A DNA stretch of 33,679 bases from Oscillospiraceae bacterium (GTDB lineage Bacteria > Bacillota > Clostridia > Oscillospirales > Oscillospiraceae): assembly GCA_017501695.1 (NCBI GenBank), contig JAFVWL010000030.1, positions 1-33,679 on the forward strand. Direction: 5' to 3'. Positions within the stretch are counted from its first letter, which is position 1. Every line of letters starts with the position of its first letter. Made by a program: the position numbers and the translations under genes. Shown here piece by piece: positions 1 through 7,496 of this stretch. The notes under the pieces are model-generated. The model saw nothing but the letters and a program-made list of their open reading frames with translations, was not told the DNA's origin and ran no database searches.

Positions 1-133
1 ACTTCCAGCAAAGATGAAACATTTTGGAGAACGGATTGCCACACCATGAGCGCCCGCAGGCGCCATGCAAGCGAGCAACCGCCCGAAGGGCGGCTCTTGG
101 CGAGTCGCAGTGTGCGCACTGGTTCGCAATGAC
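1..133 (-). repeat. Family-A composite repeat, long REP form (partial)
   Basis: Positions 33-133 are a 101-bp long form of the family-A REP on the minus strand: it reads GGATTGCCAC at one end and TTCGCAATGAC at the other, with nested hairpins between. The same 101-bp unit occurs at 4755-4855 and 29091-29191. Bases 1-32 match the spacer that links the long REP to a short REP at 4856-4916 and 33604-33666, so this is one arm of a larger composite unit cut off by the window edge. Apparent reading frames across it are repeat translations, not genes. Confidence 0.85.
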
Positions 134-179
134 AGGCTCCGGCGGCGATTGTGGTGGAATGCGCTCCTTTCGATGGGAC

Positions 180-240
180 ACCCCCTCAGTCAGCTTCGCT
201 GACAGCTCCCCCTGTGGGGGCGCCAGGGCTCCGGCGGCAA
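180..240 (+). repeat. Family-G hairpin repeat
   Basis: A run of hairpins (GTCAGCTTCGCTGAC, then CCCCCTGTGGGGG) leading into a GGCGCC-type stretch. Related copies lie at 18269-18354 and, inverted, inside rqcH at 32114-32179. Noncoding; the bases on either side are other repeats. Confidence 0.6.
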
Positions 241-241
241 A

Positions 242-273
242 AACTCTTAACTCTCAACTTTCAACTCTCAACG
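242..273. repeat. Family-E AGTTGAAAGTT array
   Basis: Tandem, slightly varied copies of AACTTTCAACTCT, the complement of AGTTGAAAGTT. Similar arrays lie at 10511-10543, 20221-20330 and 23517-23630. This copy abuts a terminator hairpin at 274-301; together they match the inverted 10480-10543 segment almost base for base. Confidence 0.75.
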
Positions 274-301
274 AAAAAAACACGCCCTTTCGGGCGTGTT
301 T
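274..301 (-). terminator. Rho-independent terminator of the DUF134/NifX gene
   Basis: AAACACGCCC (278-287) pairs with GGGCGTGTTT (292-301) around a TTTC loop. On the minus strand the stem is followed by a run of seven T. It lies immediately after the minus-strand stop codon at 303-305 and is almost the same hairpin as the one after pta at 10480-10509. Confidence 0.85.
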
Positions 302-302
302 G

Positions 303-1121
303 TTATCCGTTGTGGCCGCCGCAGCCATGATGGCCGCAGCCGTGGTGACCGCACTGGTGGTCATGGTCGTGATCGTGGTGATGGCCGCAGTCATGGCCCT
401 CGCCGTGATGGTGGTCATGGTGGTTGCACCGCACATCGGGATTCCAGGCCAGCTTGCCCGCCACCAGGGCCTCCGCCGCCGCGTCGGCATTGCCGGAGAC
501 ACCGCCGAAGAGCTGGATACCCGCCGCCGCCAGAGCCATCTGGGCACCGCCGCCGATGCCGCCGCAAATCAGCACGTCGGCATTCAGAGCCGTCAGGACC
601 CCAGCCAGGGCACCGTGGCCGCTGCCGTTGGTATCCACCACCTCAGAAGCCACGATCTTGCCGTTCTCCACGTCGTAGACCTTGAACTGCTGGGTGTGGC
701 CAAAGTGCTGGAAGATTTCACCGTTGTCGTAAGTTACCGCGATTCTCATAAATTGATCTCCTTTCGGTTTTTCGTATTTTTCATGGTACTGCCGCTTGAA
801 GCAGGGCTCCTGCTCACAGGCTCCGGTGCCGTCGCACAGGGAAAAATCCCCGCCCCGGATCCGCAGGGCCATGCCCTCCACCAGGGCATCCGCCAGCTTT
901 TTCCGGGCGCAGGCATAGATCTGCTGGACCGTGGTCCGGGCGACCCCCATCCGGGCGGCACAGGCCTCCTGGGAAAGGCCCTCCCGGTCGATGAGACGGA
1001 GTGTCTCGTATTCGTCCACAGCCAGCACCACGGTGCCCCCGGAACCCTCGTCCCCGGCAGGGTCAAAGCCCCGGGCGGTGGGGTAATGGCAGACCTTCCG
1101 GCATTTTCTGGGTCTGGACAT
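303..1121 (-). CDS. DUF134 regulator fused to NifX/NifB-type domain with His-rich tail
   Basis: A 272-residue protein of three parts. Residues 1-110 are a DUF134-type DNA-binding domain, with a helix-turn-helix around 45-75 and a small Cys cluster at 96-107 (CDGTGACEQEPC). Residues 125-225 are a dinitrogenase iron-molybdenum cofactor (NifX/NifB C-terminal) domain, starting MRIAVTYDNGEI. Residues 232-270 are a His/Cys-rich tail likely to bind metal. The start has AAGGAGG seven bases upstream. A second strong site (AAAGGAGAT) precedes Met125 at 747-749, so the second domain may also be made alone. The gene is divergent from a Crp/Fnr-type regulator. Such proteins often lie near Mrp/iron-sulfur genes in anaerobes; a metal or redox sensing role is inferred, and nitrogen fixation is not implied. 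Confidence 0.88.
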   Translation of the reverse strand: MSRPRKCRKVCHYPTARGFDPAGDEGSGGTVVLAVDEYETLRLIDREGLSQEACAARMGVARTTVQQIYACARKKLADALVEGMALRIRGGDFSLCDGTGACEQEPCFKRQYHEKYEKPKGDQFMRIAVTYDNGEIFQHFGHTQQFKVYDVENGKIVASEVVDTNGSGHGALAGVLTALNADVLICGGIGGGAQMALAAAGIQLFGGVSGNADAAAEALVAGKLAWNPDVRCNHHDHHHGEGHDCGHHHDHDHDHQCGHHGCGHHGCGGHNG

Positions 1122-1150
1122 GGGAGTCCTCCTTTCCTTGGGTTACTGTT

Positions 1151-1215
1151 ATTATACCCCATTTCCGGCATATGTCAATAATCCAATTGACATATGCAAA
1201 CTTTCCGGATATAAT
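1151..1215. promoter_or_regulatory. Back-to-back promoters sharing a 12-bp inverted-repeat operator
   Basis: Rightward promoter: TTGACA (1187-1192), 17-bp spacer, TATAAT (1210-1215), leading to the Crp/Fnr-type gene. Leftward promoter: TTGACA (complement of 1173-1178), 16-bp spacer, TATAAT (complement of 1151-1156), leading to the DUF134 gene. Both -35 boxes lie within a perfect inverted repeat: GCATATGTCAAT (1168-1179), six bases, ATTGACATATGC (1186-1197). A protein bound there would block both promoters, so joint repression is likely. The neighbouring Crp/Fnr-type protein is the obvious candidate, but that is inference. Confidence 0.85.
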
Positions 1216-1240
1216 GATAAAAAACAAAGGAGGCAGTTCT

Positions 1241-1897
1241 ATGGAATTCGCTGAATATCTACCTATTTGGGACAAGCTGACCACCGATCAGCAGCAGCGG
1301 ATCGCCCAGGTGATCCGGTTTCACCAGGTCAAAAAGGGAAAGCAGATCCACGACAGCAGTACCGAATGTCTTGGGCTGGTGCTGATCAAATCGGGACAGC
1401 TCCGGACCTTTATCCTGTCCGAAGATGGACGGGAGATCACCCTGAGCCGGCTGTTTGAATACGATGTGTCTTTGCTCAGCGCCTCCTGTGTCCTGCCGGA
1501 TATGCAGTTCAACGTGATGATCGAGGCGGAAAAGGACACGGAGTTTTGGAGCGTCCCCGCCTGTCTGTTCAAGAATCTCATGGAAGAGTCTCTGGCGGTG
1601 TCCAATTACGCCAACAGCCTGATGAGCGGCCATTTTTCCGAGCTTATGTGGCTCATGGAGCAGATCATGTGGAAAAGCCTGGACAAGCGGCTGGCGGCTT
1701 TTCTGCTGGAGGAAGCCCGGCTGGAGGGCACAAACGTACTGAAGATCACCCACGAAAAGGTGGCAGCCCACATGGGTACCGCCCGGGAAGTCATCACCCG
1801 GATGCTGCGGTACTTCCAGAGCGAGGGGCTGGTAAAGCTGGCCCGGGGCACCATTGAAGTCGCAAACAAAAAGAAATTGGAACAATTGCAAGGCTGA
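1241..1897 (+). CDS. Crp/Fnr-family transcriptional regulator
   Basis: A 218-residue regulator. Residues 1-130 form the cyclic-nucleotide-binding-like beta-roll (KKGKQIHDSS, GLVLIKSGQLRTF, EDGREITLSRL), residues 130-155 the dimer helix, and 165-205 a winged helix-turn-helix with the typical THEKVAAHMGTAREVITRML recognition region. I see no N-terminal Cys cluster like that of oxygen-sensing Fnr. The start was chosen for AAAGGAGG ten bases upstream and for the promoter at 1187-1215; an upstream in-frame extension runs back through the promoter and is unlikely. It is divergent from the metal-binding DUF134/NifX gene and shares its operator, suggesting both belong to one redox or metal response. 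The effector is unknown. Confidence 0.9.
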   Translation: MEFAEYLPIWDKLTTDQQQRIAQVIRFHQVKKGKQIHDSSTECLGLVLIKSGQLRTFILSEDGREITLSRLFEYDVSLLSASCVLPDMQFNVMIEAEKDTEFWSVPACLFKNLMEESLAVSNYANSLMSGHFSELMWLMEQIMWKSLDKRLAAFLLEEARLEGTNVLKITHEKVAAHMGTAREVITRMLRYFQSEGLVKLARGTIEVANKKKLEQLQG

Positions 1898-1902
1898 AAT
1901 CG

Positions 1903-1927
1903 ACCCCGCCCAAATGGGCGGGGTTTC
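1903..1927 (+). terminator. Terminator of the Crp/Fnr-type gene
   Basis: ACCCCGCCC (1903-1911), loop AAAT, GGGCGGGGT (1916-1924), then a short T run. It begins five bases after the stop codon. Confidence 0.8.
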
Positions 1928-1942
1928 GTATGTCTAGAAAAC

Positions 1943-2008
1943 GTCATTGCGAGGAGCAAAGCGGCGTGGGACTGAAGGGAATGCCTGCGGTGCAATCTCC
2001 TAATGACA
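1943..2008. repeat. Degenerate family-A REP unit
   Basis: It begins with an intact GTCATTGCGAG end and runs into GGCGTGGGA, but the second half is scrambled and ends in GCAATCTCC followed by TAATGAC. It looks like a decayed REP or REPIN lying in the 156-bp gap between convergent genes. Confidence 0.5.
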
Positions 2009-2053
2009 GACTTGATGGGTCATTTGGCGGTCTATGCATTCCGTATTTTGCAT

Positions 2054-2836
2054 TTACCCCAGCGCCACATCCAGGACCATCATCAGCGAGAAGCCCACGG
2101 CGAAAAACACGGTGCCAATGTTGGAATGCTCCCCCTCGGACATCTCCGGGATCAGTTCCTCCACCACCACGTACAGCATGGACCCGGCGGCGAAGCTCAG
2201 CAAATAAGGCAGCACCGGCACGATCAGATCCGCCAGCAGGATGGTCACCACCGCGCCGATGGGCTCGATAACGCCGGACAGGGCCCCGTAACCGAAGGCC
2301 CGGCCCCGGCCCATGCCGTTGGATTTCAGAGGCATGGAGATGATGGCACCCTCCGGAAGATTCTGCAGGGCGATGCCCAGAGCCAGGGCCAAAGCCCCCG
2401 CGGCGGTGATGCTTTCATTCCCCGCCAGCCAGCCCGCGGCCACCACGCCTACAGCCATGCCCTCGGGCAGATTGTGCAGGGCCACCGCCAGGACCATCAT
2501 GGCAGACTTGCCCAGGCCGCAGGGCATACCCTCCGGGCAGTCGCTGTTCAGGTGCAGGTGGGGGATCAGCTTGTCCAGCGCCAGCAGGAACAAAAATCCG
2601 CCCCAGACCCCCACAAAGGCCGGAAGGAATGCCAGCTTGCCCATATGGGCCGACTGGTCCATGGCGGGAATGATCAGGCTCCACACGGAAGCCGCCACCA
2701 TGACGCCAGCGGCGAAGCCCGTCAGGGACCGCTGGAGGGTCCGGTTCATCTGACCCTTCAGGAAGAATACAAAGCCGGAACCGAGGACGGTTCCCAGAAA
2801 CGGCAGGATCACTGCCCACAAAACTTCAGCTTTCAT
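2054..2836 (-). CDS. ZIP-family metal transporter
   Basis: A 260-residue membrane protein with about eight hydrophobic segments. The ZIP signatures are clear: HNLPEG (residues 121-126) in the fourth segment and QNLPEG (158-163) in the fifth, which form the binuclear metal site in this family. A further acidic segment, EELIPE, follows near 226-231, and a His-rich spot (HLHLNSDC) lies in the central loop. The protein resembles the GufA/ZupT branch, which imports Zn2+ and sometimes Fe2+ or Mn2+. The chosen start has AAGGAGC about eight bases upstream; a longer in-frame form would begin inside the neighbouring promoter region. It is divergent from the amylase gene. I see no clear terminator. Confidence 0.92.
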   Translation of the reverse strand: MKAEVLWAVILPFLGTVLGSGFVFFLKGQMNRTLQRSLTGFAAGVMVAASVWSLIIPAMDQSAHMGKLAFLPAFVGVWGGFLFLLALDKLIPHLHLNSDCPEGMPCGLGKSAMMVLAVALHNLPEGMAVGVVAAGWLAGNESITAAGALALALGIALQNLPEGAIISMPLKSNGMGRGRAFGYGALSGVIEPIGAVVTILLADLIVPVLPYLLSFAAGSMLYVVVEELIPEMSEGEHSNIGTVFFAVGFSLMMVLDVALG

Positions 2837-2903
2837 ACGATTGCTCCTTTCAGAATATAGCATACCACACCGGACTGCTTTCTTCCGTGACATGGTCACC
2901 CTC

Positions 2904-2932
2904 TTGCGATTCCCGGGATGCTGTGATATGAT
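2904..2932 (+). promoter_or_regulatory. Probable sigma-A promoter of the amylase gene
   Basis: TTGCGA (2904-2909), 17-bp spacer, TATGAT (2927-2932), 32 bases before the amylase start and its GGGAGGAAG ribosome site. Confidence 0.6.
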
Positions 2933-2964
2933 TATAGCATACAATCTCATCGGGAGGAAGTATT

Positions 2965-4599
2965 ATGAAAAAAATCGTTTCCATCCTCATGGCCGCGGCT
3001 ATGGTTTTCGCCCTGGCGGGCTGTACCCCGCCCGAACCCCCCACAGAACCCACGAACCCCACTCCCGCGCCCACAGATCCCCCCACGGAGCCGCCTACCG
3101 ATCCCACGGATCCCCCCATTGTGATCCCCGCGGTGGAAGGCAGCGCCAATGTGTTCTACCAGATTTTCGTCGGCTCCTTCTCTGATTCCAACGGCGACGG
3201 CATCGGTGACCTGCGGGGCATCATCAACCGGTTCGACTATCTCAACGACGGGGATCCCCTGTCCGAGACCAGCCTGGGCATCGAGGGCATCTGGCTGACC
3301 CCCATTTTTGACTCTCCCTCCTACCATAAGTACGACGCCAAGGATTACTACACCGTGGATCCCAAATTCGGAACTGAGGAAGACCTGAGGGAGCTGATCG
3401 ACCTGGCACACAGCCGGGGCGTGAAGATCATTCTGGACCTGGTGATCAACCATACCGCCTCCAGCCACCCCTGGTTCACCGAATTCCGCAAAGCTCACAT
3501 CGCGGGGGATACCGAAAACCCCTATTACGATTACTACTCCTGGACTGACAATCCCACCAAGAACAAGTTCGGTCCCATCGGCAACTCCGGCCATCATTAC
3601 GAATGCAATTTCTCCGGCAGTATGCCCGAGCTGAACTACGACAACCAGGAGGTCCGGCAGGCCATGGTGGACCTGGCAAAATACTACCTGGACCTGGGTG
3701 TGGACGGCTTCCGCTTCGATGCCGCCAAGTACATCTACATGGGCGATGAGCCCCGGAACGCGGAATTCTGGCAGTGGTATATGGCACAGCTTCGGGCCAT
3801 CAAGCCGGACATCTACACCGTGGCGGAGGTTTGGGACGGAGACGGCGTGACCATCCCCTACTTTGCCGCCACCAACTGCTTCAATTTCTCCATGAGCCAG
3901 GTCAGCGGCCAGATCGCCAACACCGCCAAGGCCGGTGATGTAAATGTCTTCACGGACTACACCCAGCTCTATCTGAGCCGCATCAAAGAACAGAATACCG
4001 ATGCCATGCTCATCAGCTTCATCGCCAACCACGATATGGACCGGGCCGCGGGCTTCCTGACTGTGGCCAGCGGTCAGGCCAAGGTGGCGGCCAATCTGCT
4101 CCTGCTGTCCCCCGGCTCCCCCTTTATCTATTACGGCGAGGAGATCGGCCTGAAGGGCTCCCGGGGCGGTGCCAACACCGATGCCAACCGGCGGCTGGCT
4201 ATGAACTGGGGCGACGGCGACACCGTGGCTAACCCGGAGGGCACCACTTACAGTTCCGGCCAGACCAACGGCACCGTGGCGGAGCATCTGACCAATCCCG
4301 AAAGCCTGTTCCACCACTACCGGAAGCTGATCCTGATCCGCAAGGCCAACCCGGAGATCGCCTACGGCGAATATCAGGCCCTGACGGTGCCGGACAGCAA
4401 GGCCGGCGGCTTCCTGAGCACCTGGAACGGCAATACCGTGGCTGTGTTCCACAACACCACCACCCGGACCATGACCATCGACCTGTCCGCGGTCACCGAT
4501 GTGGAACTGACGGCGCTGGCCGCTGTCGTCGGTGCCGGTGCCAGCCTGGAGGGCAATATCCTGACCATTGAGGGGCAGACCTCCGTGGTCCTGCGGTAA
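2965..4599 (+). CDS. Secreted alpha-amylase-family (GH13) lipoprotein
   Basis: A 544-residue glycoside hydrolase. A lipoprotein signal peptide ends in LAGC, with Cys20 as the lipidation site, followed by a Pro/Thr-rich spacer (residues 21-55) that would hold the enzyme off the membrane. The catalytic domain has the GH13 regions: DLVINH (158-163), GFRFDAAKY with nucleophile Asp252, AEVW with acid/base Glu288, and FIANHD with Asp357. A small beta domain closes the C-terminus (about 465-544). The SDSNGDGIGDLRGI stretch is typical of neopullulanase/oligo-1,6-glucosidase-like members, so substrates could be malto-oligosaccharides or other alpha-glucans; exact specificity cannot be read from the sequence. 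It is a single gene with its own promoter and terminator. Confidence 0.94.
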   Translation: MKKIVSILMAAAMVFALAGCTPPEPPTEPTNPTPAPTDPPTEPPTDPTDPPIVIPAVEGSANVFYQIFVGSFSDSNGDGIGDLRGIINRFDYLNDGDPLSETSLGIEGIWLTPIFDSPSYHKYDAKDYYTVDPKFGTEEDLRELIDLAHSRGVKIILDLVINHTASSHPWFTEFRKAHIAGDTENPYYDYYSWTDNPTKNKFGPIGNSGHHYECNFSGSMPELNYDNQEVRQAMVDLAKYYLDLGVDGFRFDAAKYIYMGDEPRNAEFWQWYMAQLRAIKPDIYTVAEVWDGDGVTIPYFAATNCFNFSMSQVSGQIANTAKAGDVNVFTDYTQLYLSRIKEQNTDAMLISFIANHDMDRAAGFLTVASGQAKVAANLLLLSPGSPFIYYGEEIGLKGSRGGANTDANRRLAMNWGDGDTVANPEGTTYSSGQTNGTVAEHLTNPESLFHHYRKLILIRKANPEIAYGEYQALTVPDSKAGGFLSTWNGNTVAVFHNTTTRTMTIDLSAVTDVELTALAAVVGAGASLEGNILTIEGQTSVVLR

Positions 4600-4610
4600 G
4601 TACATACCCC

Positions 4611-4643
4611 ACCCGGGAAGGGCGTTGCCCTTCCCGGGTTTTT
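4611..4643 (+). terminator. Strong terminator after the amylase gene
   Basis: A perfect 13-bp stem (4611-4623 with 4627-4639), GTT loop, then TTTTT. It starts 12 bases after the amylase stop codon. Confidence 0.9.
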
Positions 4644-4672
4644 CTGTCCCGCCCCGCGAACCTCCGATTTAT

Positions 4673-4695
4673 AGGGGAGGGTCAAGACCCTCCCT
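4673..4695. repeat. Family-C GTAGGG-type hairpin
   Basis: GGGAGGGTC (4675-4683) pairs with GACCCTCCC (4686-4694) over a two-base loop. The same hairpin forms both ends of the element at 29977-30085 and stands alone at 33506-33529. Confidence 0.7.
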
Positions 4696-4754
4696 TGCGC
4701 CGCAGACGCAAAAACCTTCCCCTTTGGGAAAGATTTCAGACTGTCGAAAAACCT

Positions 4755-5050
4755 GTCATTGCGAACCAGTGCGCACACTGCGACTCGCCAAGAGCCGCCC
4801 TTCGGGCGGTTGCTCGCTTGCATGGCGCCTGCGGGCGCTCATGGTGTGGCAATCCGTTCTCCAAAATGTTTCGTTTTGCTGAAAGTGCGCCTGAAACCGC
4901 AGGTTTTAGGGGATGCGGATTGCCACGTCGCCGCCTTTGGGCGGCTCCTCGCAATGACATGACGGGGGCTTGTCGAAAAATCCACGGGATTGCCACGCCA
5001 GTGTGCGCACTGGCTCGCAATGACGTGTTGTTTTAGGGCCTCGCAATGAC
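4755..5050. repeat. Family-A composite: long REP, spacer, inverted short REPs
   Basis: The 101-bp long REP (4755-4855) is joined by a 61-bp spacer to an inverted short REP (4917-4958); this whole unit recurs, inverted, at 33561 to the window end. A second short REP follows at 4987-5024, separated from the first by the spacer (ATGACGGGGG then TTGTCG) that also links REP pairs at 11817-11843, 16995-17022 and 31302-31328. A REP fragment lies at 5038-5050. With the amylase terminator and the oad promoter this fills the gap; no gene is seen. Confidence 0.8.
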
Positions 5051-5126
5051 GTGTTGTTGACGTGTTATTGTGGGGGTACGGAATGACATAACGGGGGAGG
5101 GGGTTTGGGGATTTGGAAAATAACTA

Positions 5127-5155
5127 TTTACAATTTGGACATTTTGTGCTATGAT
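5127..5155 (+). promoter_or_regulatory. Promoter of the decarboxylase operon
   Basis: TTTACA (5127-5132), 17-bp spacer, TATGAT (5150-5155). The distance to the first start codon is about 200 bases, giving a long untranslated leader. Confidence 0.7.
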
Positions 5156-5358
5156 GTATTTGGTGAAGATTGGGGTTTTGGGACAAATTTTGGCAAATTT
5201 GCTTGAAATCCTCACCAAAAACCCTGCTTTTTACCAGTTTTCCTTTGTCGTTTTTTACCAACCGCGTTTTCCGTTGGTCGAAAATAGAAGGGCGGCACAA
5301 GAATATTATCCAAAACTTTGCCGCCCGCAAAATCCATCTATGGAGGTTATCAAATCTT
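5156..5358 (+). promoter_or_regulatory. Long structured leader of the decarboxylase operon
   Basis: About 200 bases without a gene between the promoter and the operon start. It contains several possible stems: GGTGAAGATT near 5161 facing AATCCTCACC near 5207, ACCAAC facing GTTGGT around 5260-5280, and GGGCGGCA (from about 5290) facing TGCCGCCC (to about 5327) across an AT-rich loop, just before the ribosome site GGAGG at 5342-5346. It matches no riboswitch class I can name. It could be an attenuator or an mRNA-stabilising leader. Confidence 0.4.
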
Positions 5359-6741
5359 ATGGCAAGAAAAGTTCAGTTTGTGGAGACTGTGCTCCGTGAC
5401 GCCAACCAGTCTCTGATCGCCACCCGTCTGCCCTTCGAGAAGTTCCAGCCCATGCTGGAGACCATCGACCAGGCCGGCTTCTACGCTGTGGAGTGCTGGG
5501 GCGGCGCTACCTTCGACGTCTGCCTGCGCTACCTGAACGAGGATCCCTGGGAGCGTCTGCGCAAGATCCGCGCCAGCGTGAAGAACACCAAGCTGCAGAT
5601 GCTGCTGCGTGGTCAGAACGTCCTGGGCTACTCCCACTATCCCGATGATTTCGTGAAGCTCTTCGTCAAGAAGGCTGTGGAGAACGGCATCGATGTGATC
5701 CGGATCTTCGACGCCCTGAACGACGTGAACAACCTGAAGGTCGCCATGGAAGCCACCGTCAACGCCGGCGCCATCGCTTCCGGCACCATCTCCTACACCA
5801 CCAGCCCCGTCCACACCCACAAGAAGTATGTGGAGATGGTCAAGGAGCTGAAGGAAATGGGCGCTTCCACCATCTGCATCAAGGACATGGCCGGCATCAT
5901 GGGTCCCCAGGAGGCTTACGACATGGTCTCCGCCATTAAGGACGCCGTGGACCTGCCCATCGACCTGCACACCCACTCCACCACCGGTCTGGCCTTCATG
6001 ACCTACCTGAAGGCTGTGGAAGCCGGCGTGGACATCATCGACACCGCCATCTCTCCCTTCTCCGGCGGCACCAGCCAGCCCGCTACCGAGACTCTGGCCT
6101 ACGCCCTGCGCCAGCTGGGCTACCAGGTGGACCTGGACGACAAGGCCACCAAGGCTATGGCCGACTACTTCAAGGGCATTCGTGACGAGTTCGTTGCCGA
6201 CGGCACCCTGATGCCCAAGGCCATGGCTACCGATACCCAGTGCCTGACCTACCAGGTTCCCGGCGGTATGCTGTCCAACCTGCTGAGCCAGCTCAAGCAG
6301 ATGAATGCCCTGGATAAGTTCGACGAGGCTCTGGCCGAGACTCCCAGAGTCCGTGCCGACATGGGCTATCCTCCCCTGGTTACTCCCACCAGCCAGATGG
6401 TCGGCGTGCAGGCAGTCCGCAACGTGCTGGACGGCCAGCGCTACAAGACCGTCTCCAAGGAGATCAAGGCTTACTGCCGCGGTGAGTATGGCCGTACCCC
6501 CGCTCCCATCGATCCCGCCATCCAGGCCCAGATCCTGGGCGACGAGAAGCCCCTGACCGGCCGCTATGCCGATACCCTGGAGCCCATCGTGGAGCCCACC
6601 CGCCAGAAGCTGGAGGGCATCGCCAAGTCCGACGAGGATGTGCTGAGCTACATCGCCTTCCCCAACCTGGCTGAGAAGTTCTTCGACGCACGGAAGGCCA
6701 AGGAAGAGAACGAAGTCACCTACACCATCGTCGAGTGCTGA
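5359..6741 (+). CDS. oadA: Oxaloacetate decarboxylase alpha chain (carboxyltransferase, no biotin domain)
   Basis: A 460-residue carboxyltransferase. It moves CO2 from oxaloacetate onto biotin in the Na+-pumping decarboxylase, or in a related transcarboxylase. DANQS (residues 14-18) and HTH (204-206) supply metal ligands, and CIKDMAG supplies the active-site lysine, Lys175. The fold is a TIM barrel (to about 300) followed by the conserved helical domain. Classical OadA is about 590 residues with a fused C-terminal biotin domain; here that domain is a separate gene two positions downstream. The start MARKVQF was chosen for the GGAGG at 5342-5346; upstream in-frame sequence is leader. Arginine codons are mainly CGT/CGC, unlike the CGG-rich neighbours, suggesting high expression. 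Methylmalonyl-CoA or pyruvate-linked variants cannot be excluded. Confidence 0.9.
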   Translation: MARKVQFVETVLRDANQSLIATRLPFEKFQPMLETIDQAGFYAVECWGGATFDVCLRYLNEDPWERLRKIRASVKNTKLQMLLRGQNVLGYSHYPDDFVKLFVKKAVENGIDVIRIFDALNDVNNLKVAMEATVNAGAIASGTISYTTSPVHTHKKYVEMVKELKEMGASTICIKDMAGIMGPQEAYDMVSAIKDAVDLPIDLHTHSTTGLAFMTYLKAVEAGVDIIDTAISPFSGGTSQPATETLAYALRQLGYQVDLDDKATKAMADYFKGIRDEFVADGTLMPKAMATDTQCLTYQVPGGMLSNLLSQLKQMNALDKFDEALAETPRVRADMGYPPLVTPTSQMVGVQAVRNVLDGQRYKTVSKEIKAYCRGEYGRTPAPIDPAIQAQILGDEKPLTGRYADTLEPIVEPTRQKLEGIAKSDEDVLSYIAFPNLAEKFFDARKAKEENEVTYTIVEC

Positions 6742-6755
6742 GGAGGCTTTGAATT

Positions 6756-7088
6756 ATGGAAAACATCAGTATCCTGGACGCGGGCATTATCGCGCTGCTG
6801 GGCTACGCGGTGGTGTTCTTCGGCATTATCCTGCTGATGGGCGTTGTGACCCTCATGGGCAAGATCTTCGTTGCCATTGAGAACAAGAACAAGCCCGCCG
6901 CTGCCGCCGCTGCCCCTGCCGCTGCCCCCGTGGTGGCTGAGGCCCCTGTGGCTCCCGGCTCCGCCGGTGCCCTGAAGCTCCATGACGTGGAGCCCAAGAC
7001 CGCTGCCATGATCATGGCCATCGTAGCCGACAAGCTGGGCAAGCCCCTGAACGAGCTGCGCTTCATTTCCATCAAGGAGGTCAAGTAA
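6756..7088 (+). CDS. oadG: Decarboxylase gamma-like membrane anchor subunit
   Basis: A 110-residue protein with one transmembrane helix (about residues 9-40, rich in Gly, Val, Phe and Leu), then an Ala/Pro-rich flexible stretch (46-70) and a short C-terminal domain ending in RFISIKEVK. In Na+-pumping decarboxylases the gamma/delta subunit holds the carboxyltransferase and biotin carrier to the membrane beta pump. It lies 14 bases after oadA with GGAGG upstream, and three bases before the biotin carrier gene. The weakly conserved sequence makes the subunit name depend on context. Confidence 0.82.
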   Translation: MENISILDAGIIALLGYAVVFFGIILLMGVVTLMGKIFVAIENKNKPAAAAAAPAAAPVVAEAPVAPGSAGALKLHDVEPKTAAMIMAIVADKLGKPLNELRFISIKEVK

Positions 7089-7091
7089 AAC

Positions 7092-7484
7092 ATGAAGTAT
7101 AAGGTAACTCTGAACGGCCGCACCTACGAGGTGGAGGTCGAGGCCGGCAAGGCTATGCTGCTGGCTGAATATGAGGCTGTGGCTCCCGCCCCCGTGGCTG
7201 CCGCTCCCGCCGCTGCCCCTGTGGCTGCTCCCGCTGCCGCTCCCGCCGCTGCCCCCGTGGTCACCGGTGCCGGTGAGGCTGTGAAGGCTCCCATGCCCGG
7301 CAACATCCTGAAGGTCAACGTTTCCAACGGTCAGGCCGTGAAGGAAGGCGACGTGCTGGTGGTGCTGGAGGCCATGAAGATGGAAAACGAGATCATGGCT
7401 CCCAAGAACGGCACCGTGACCCAGGTCCTGGTGCAGAAGGGCTCCACCGTGGATACCGGCGCTCCTCTGGTCGTCATCGGCTAA
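7092..7484 (+). CDS. Biotin carrier protein of the decarboxylase
   Basis: A 130-residue biotinyl carrier. Residues 1-30 are a short N-terminal strand region ([16 protein letters not shown]), 31-58 an Ala/Pro linker, and 62-130 the biotinyl domain with the AMKM motif; Lys96 is the biotin attachment site. It shuttles the carboxyl group from the alpha chain to the membrane beta chain, where decarboxylation drives Na+ export. The Ala/Pro linker gives the arm its reach and resembles the linker of the preceding subunit. The gene is tightly packed between the gamma-like and beta genes, so all four are one operon. Confidence 0.94.
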   Translation: MKYKVTLNGRTYEVEVEAGKAMLLAEYEAVAPAPVAAAPAAAPVAAPAAAPAAAPVVTGAGEAVKAPMPGNILKVNVSNGQAVKEGDVLVVLEAMKMENEIMAPKNGTVTQVLVQKGSTVDTGAPLVVIG

Positions 7485-7496
7485 GGAGGCAGACCC

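Noticed and set aside
24..1181. A 385-codon plus-strand frame over the left end
   Set aside because: It runs through a REP, a terminator and the antisense of the DUF134/NifX gene, and has no ribosome site or family match.
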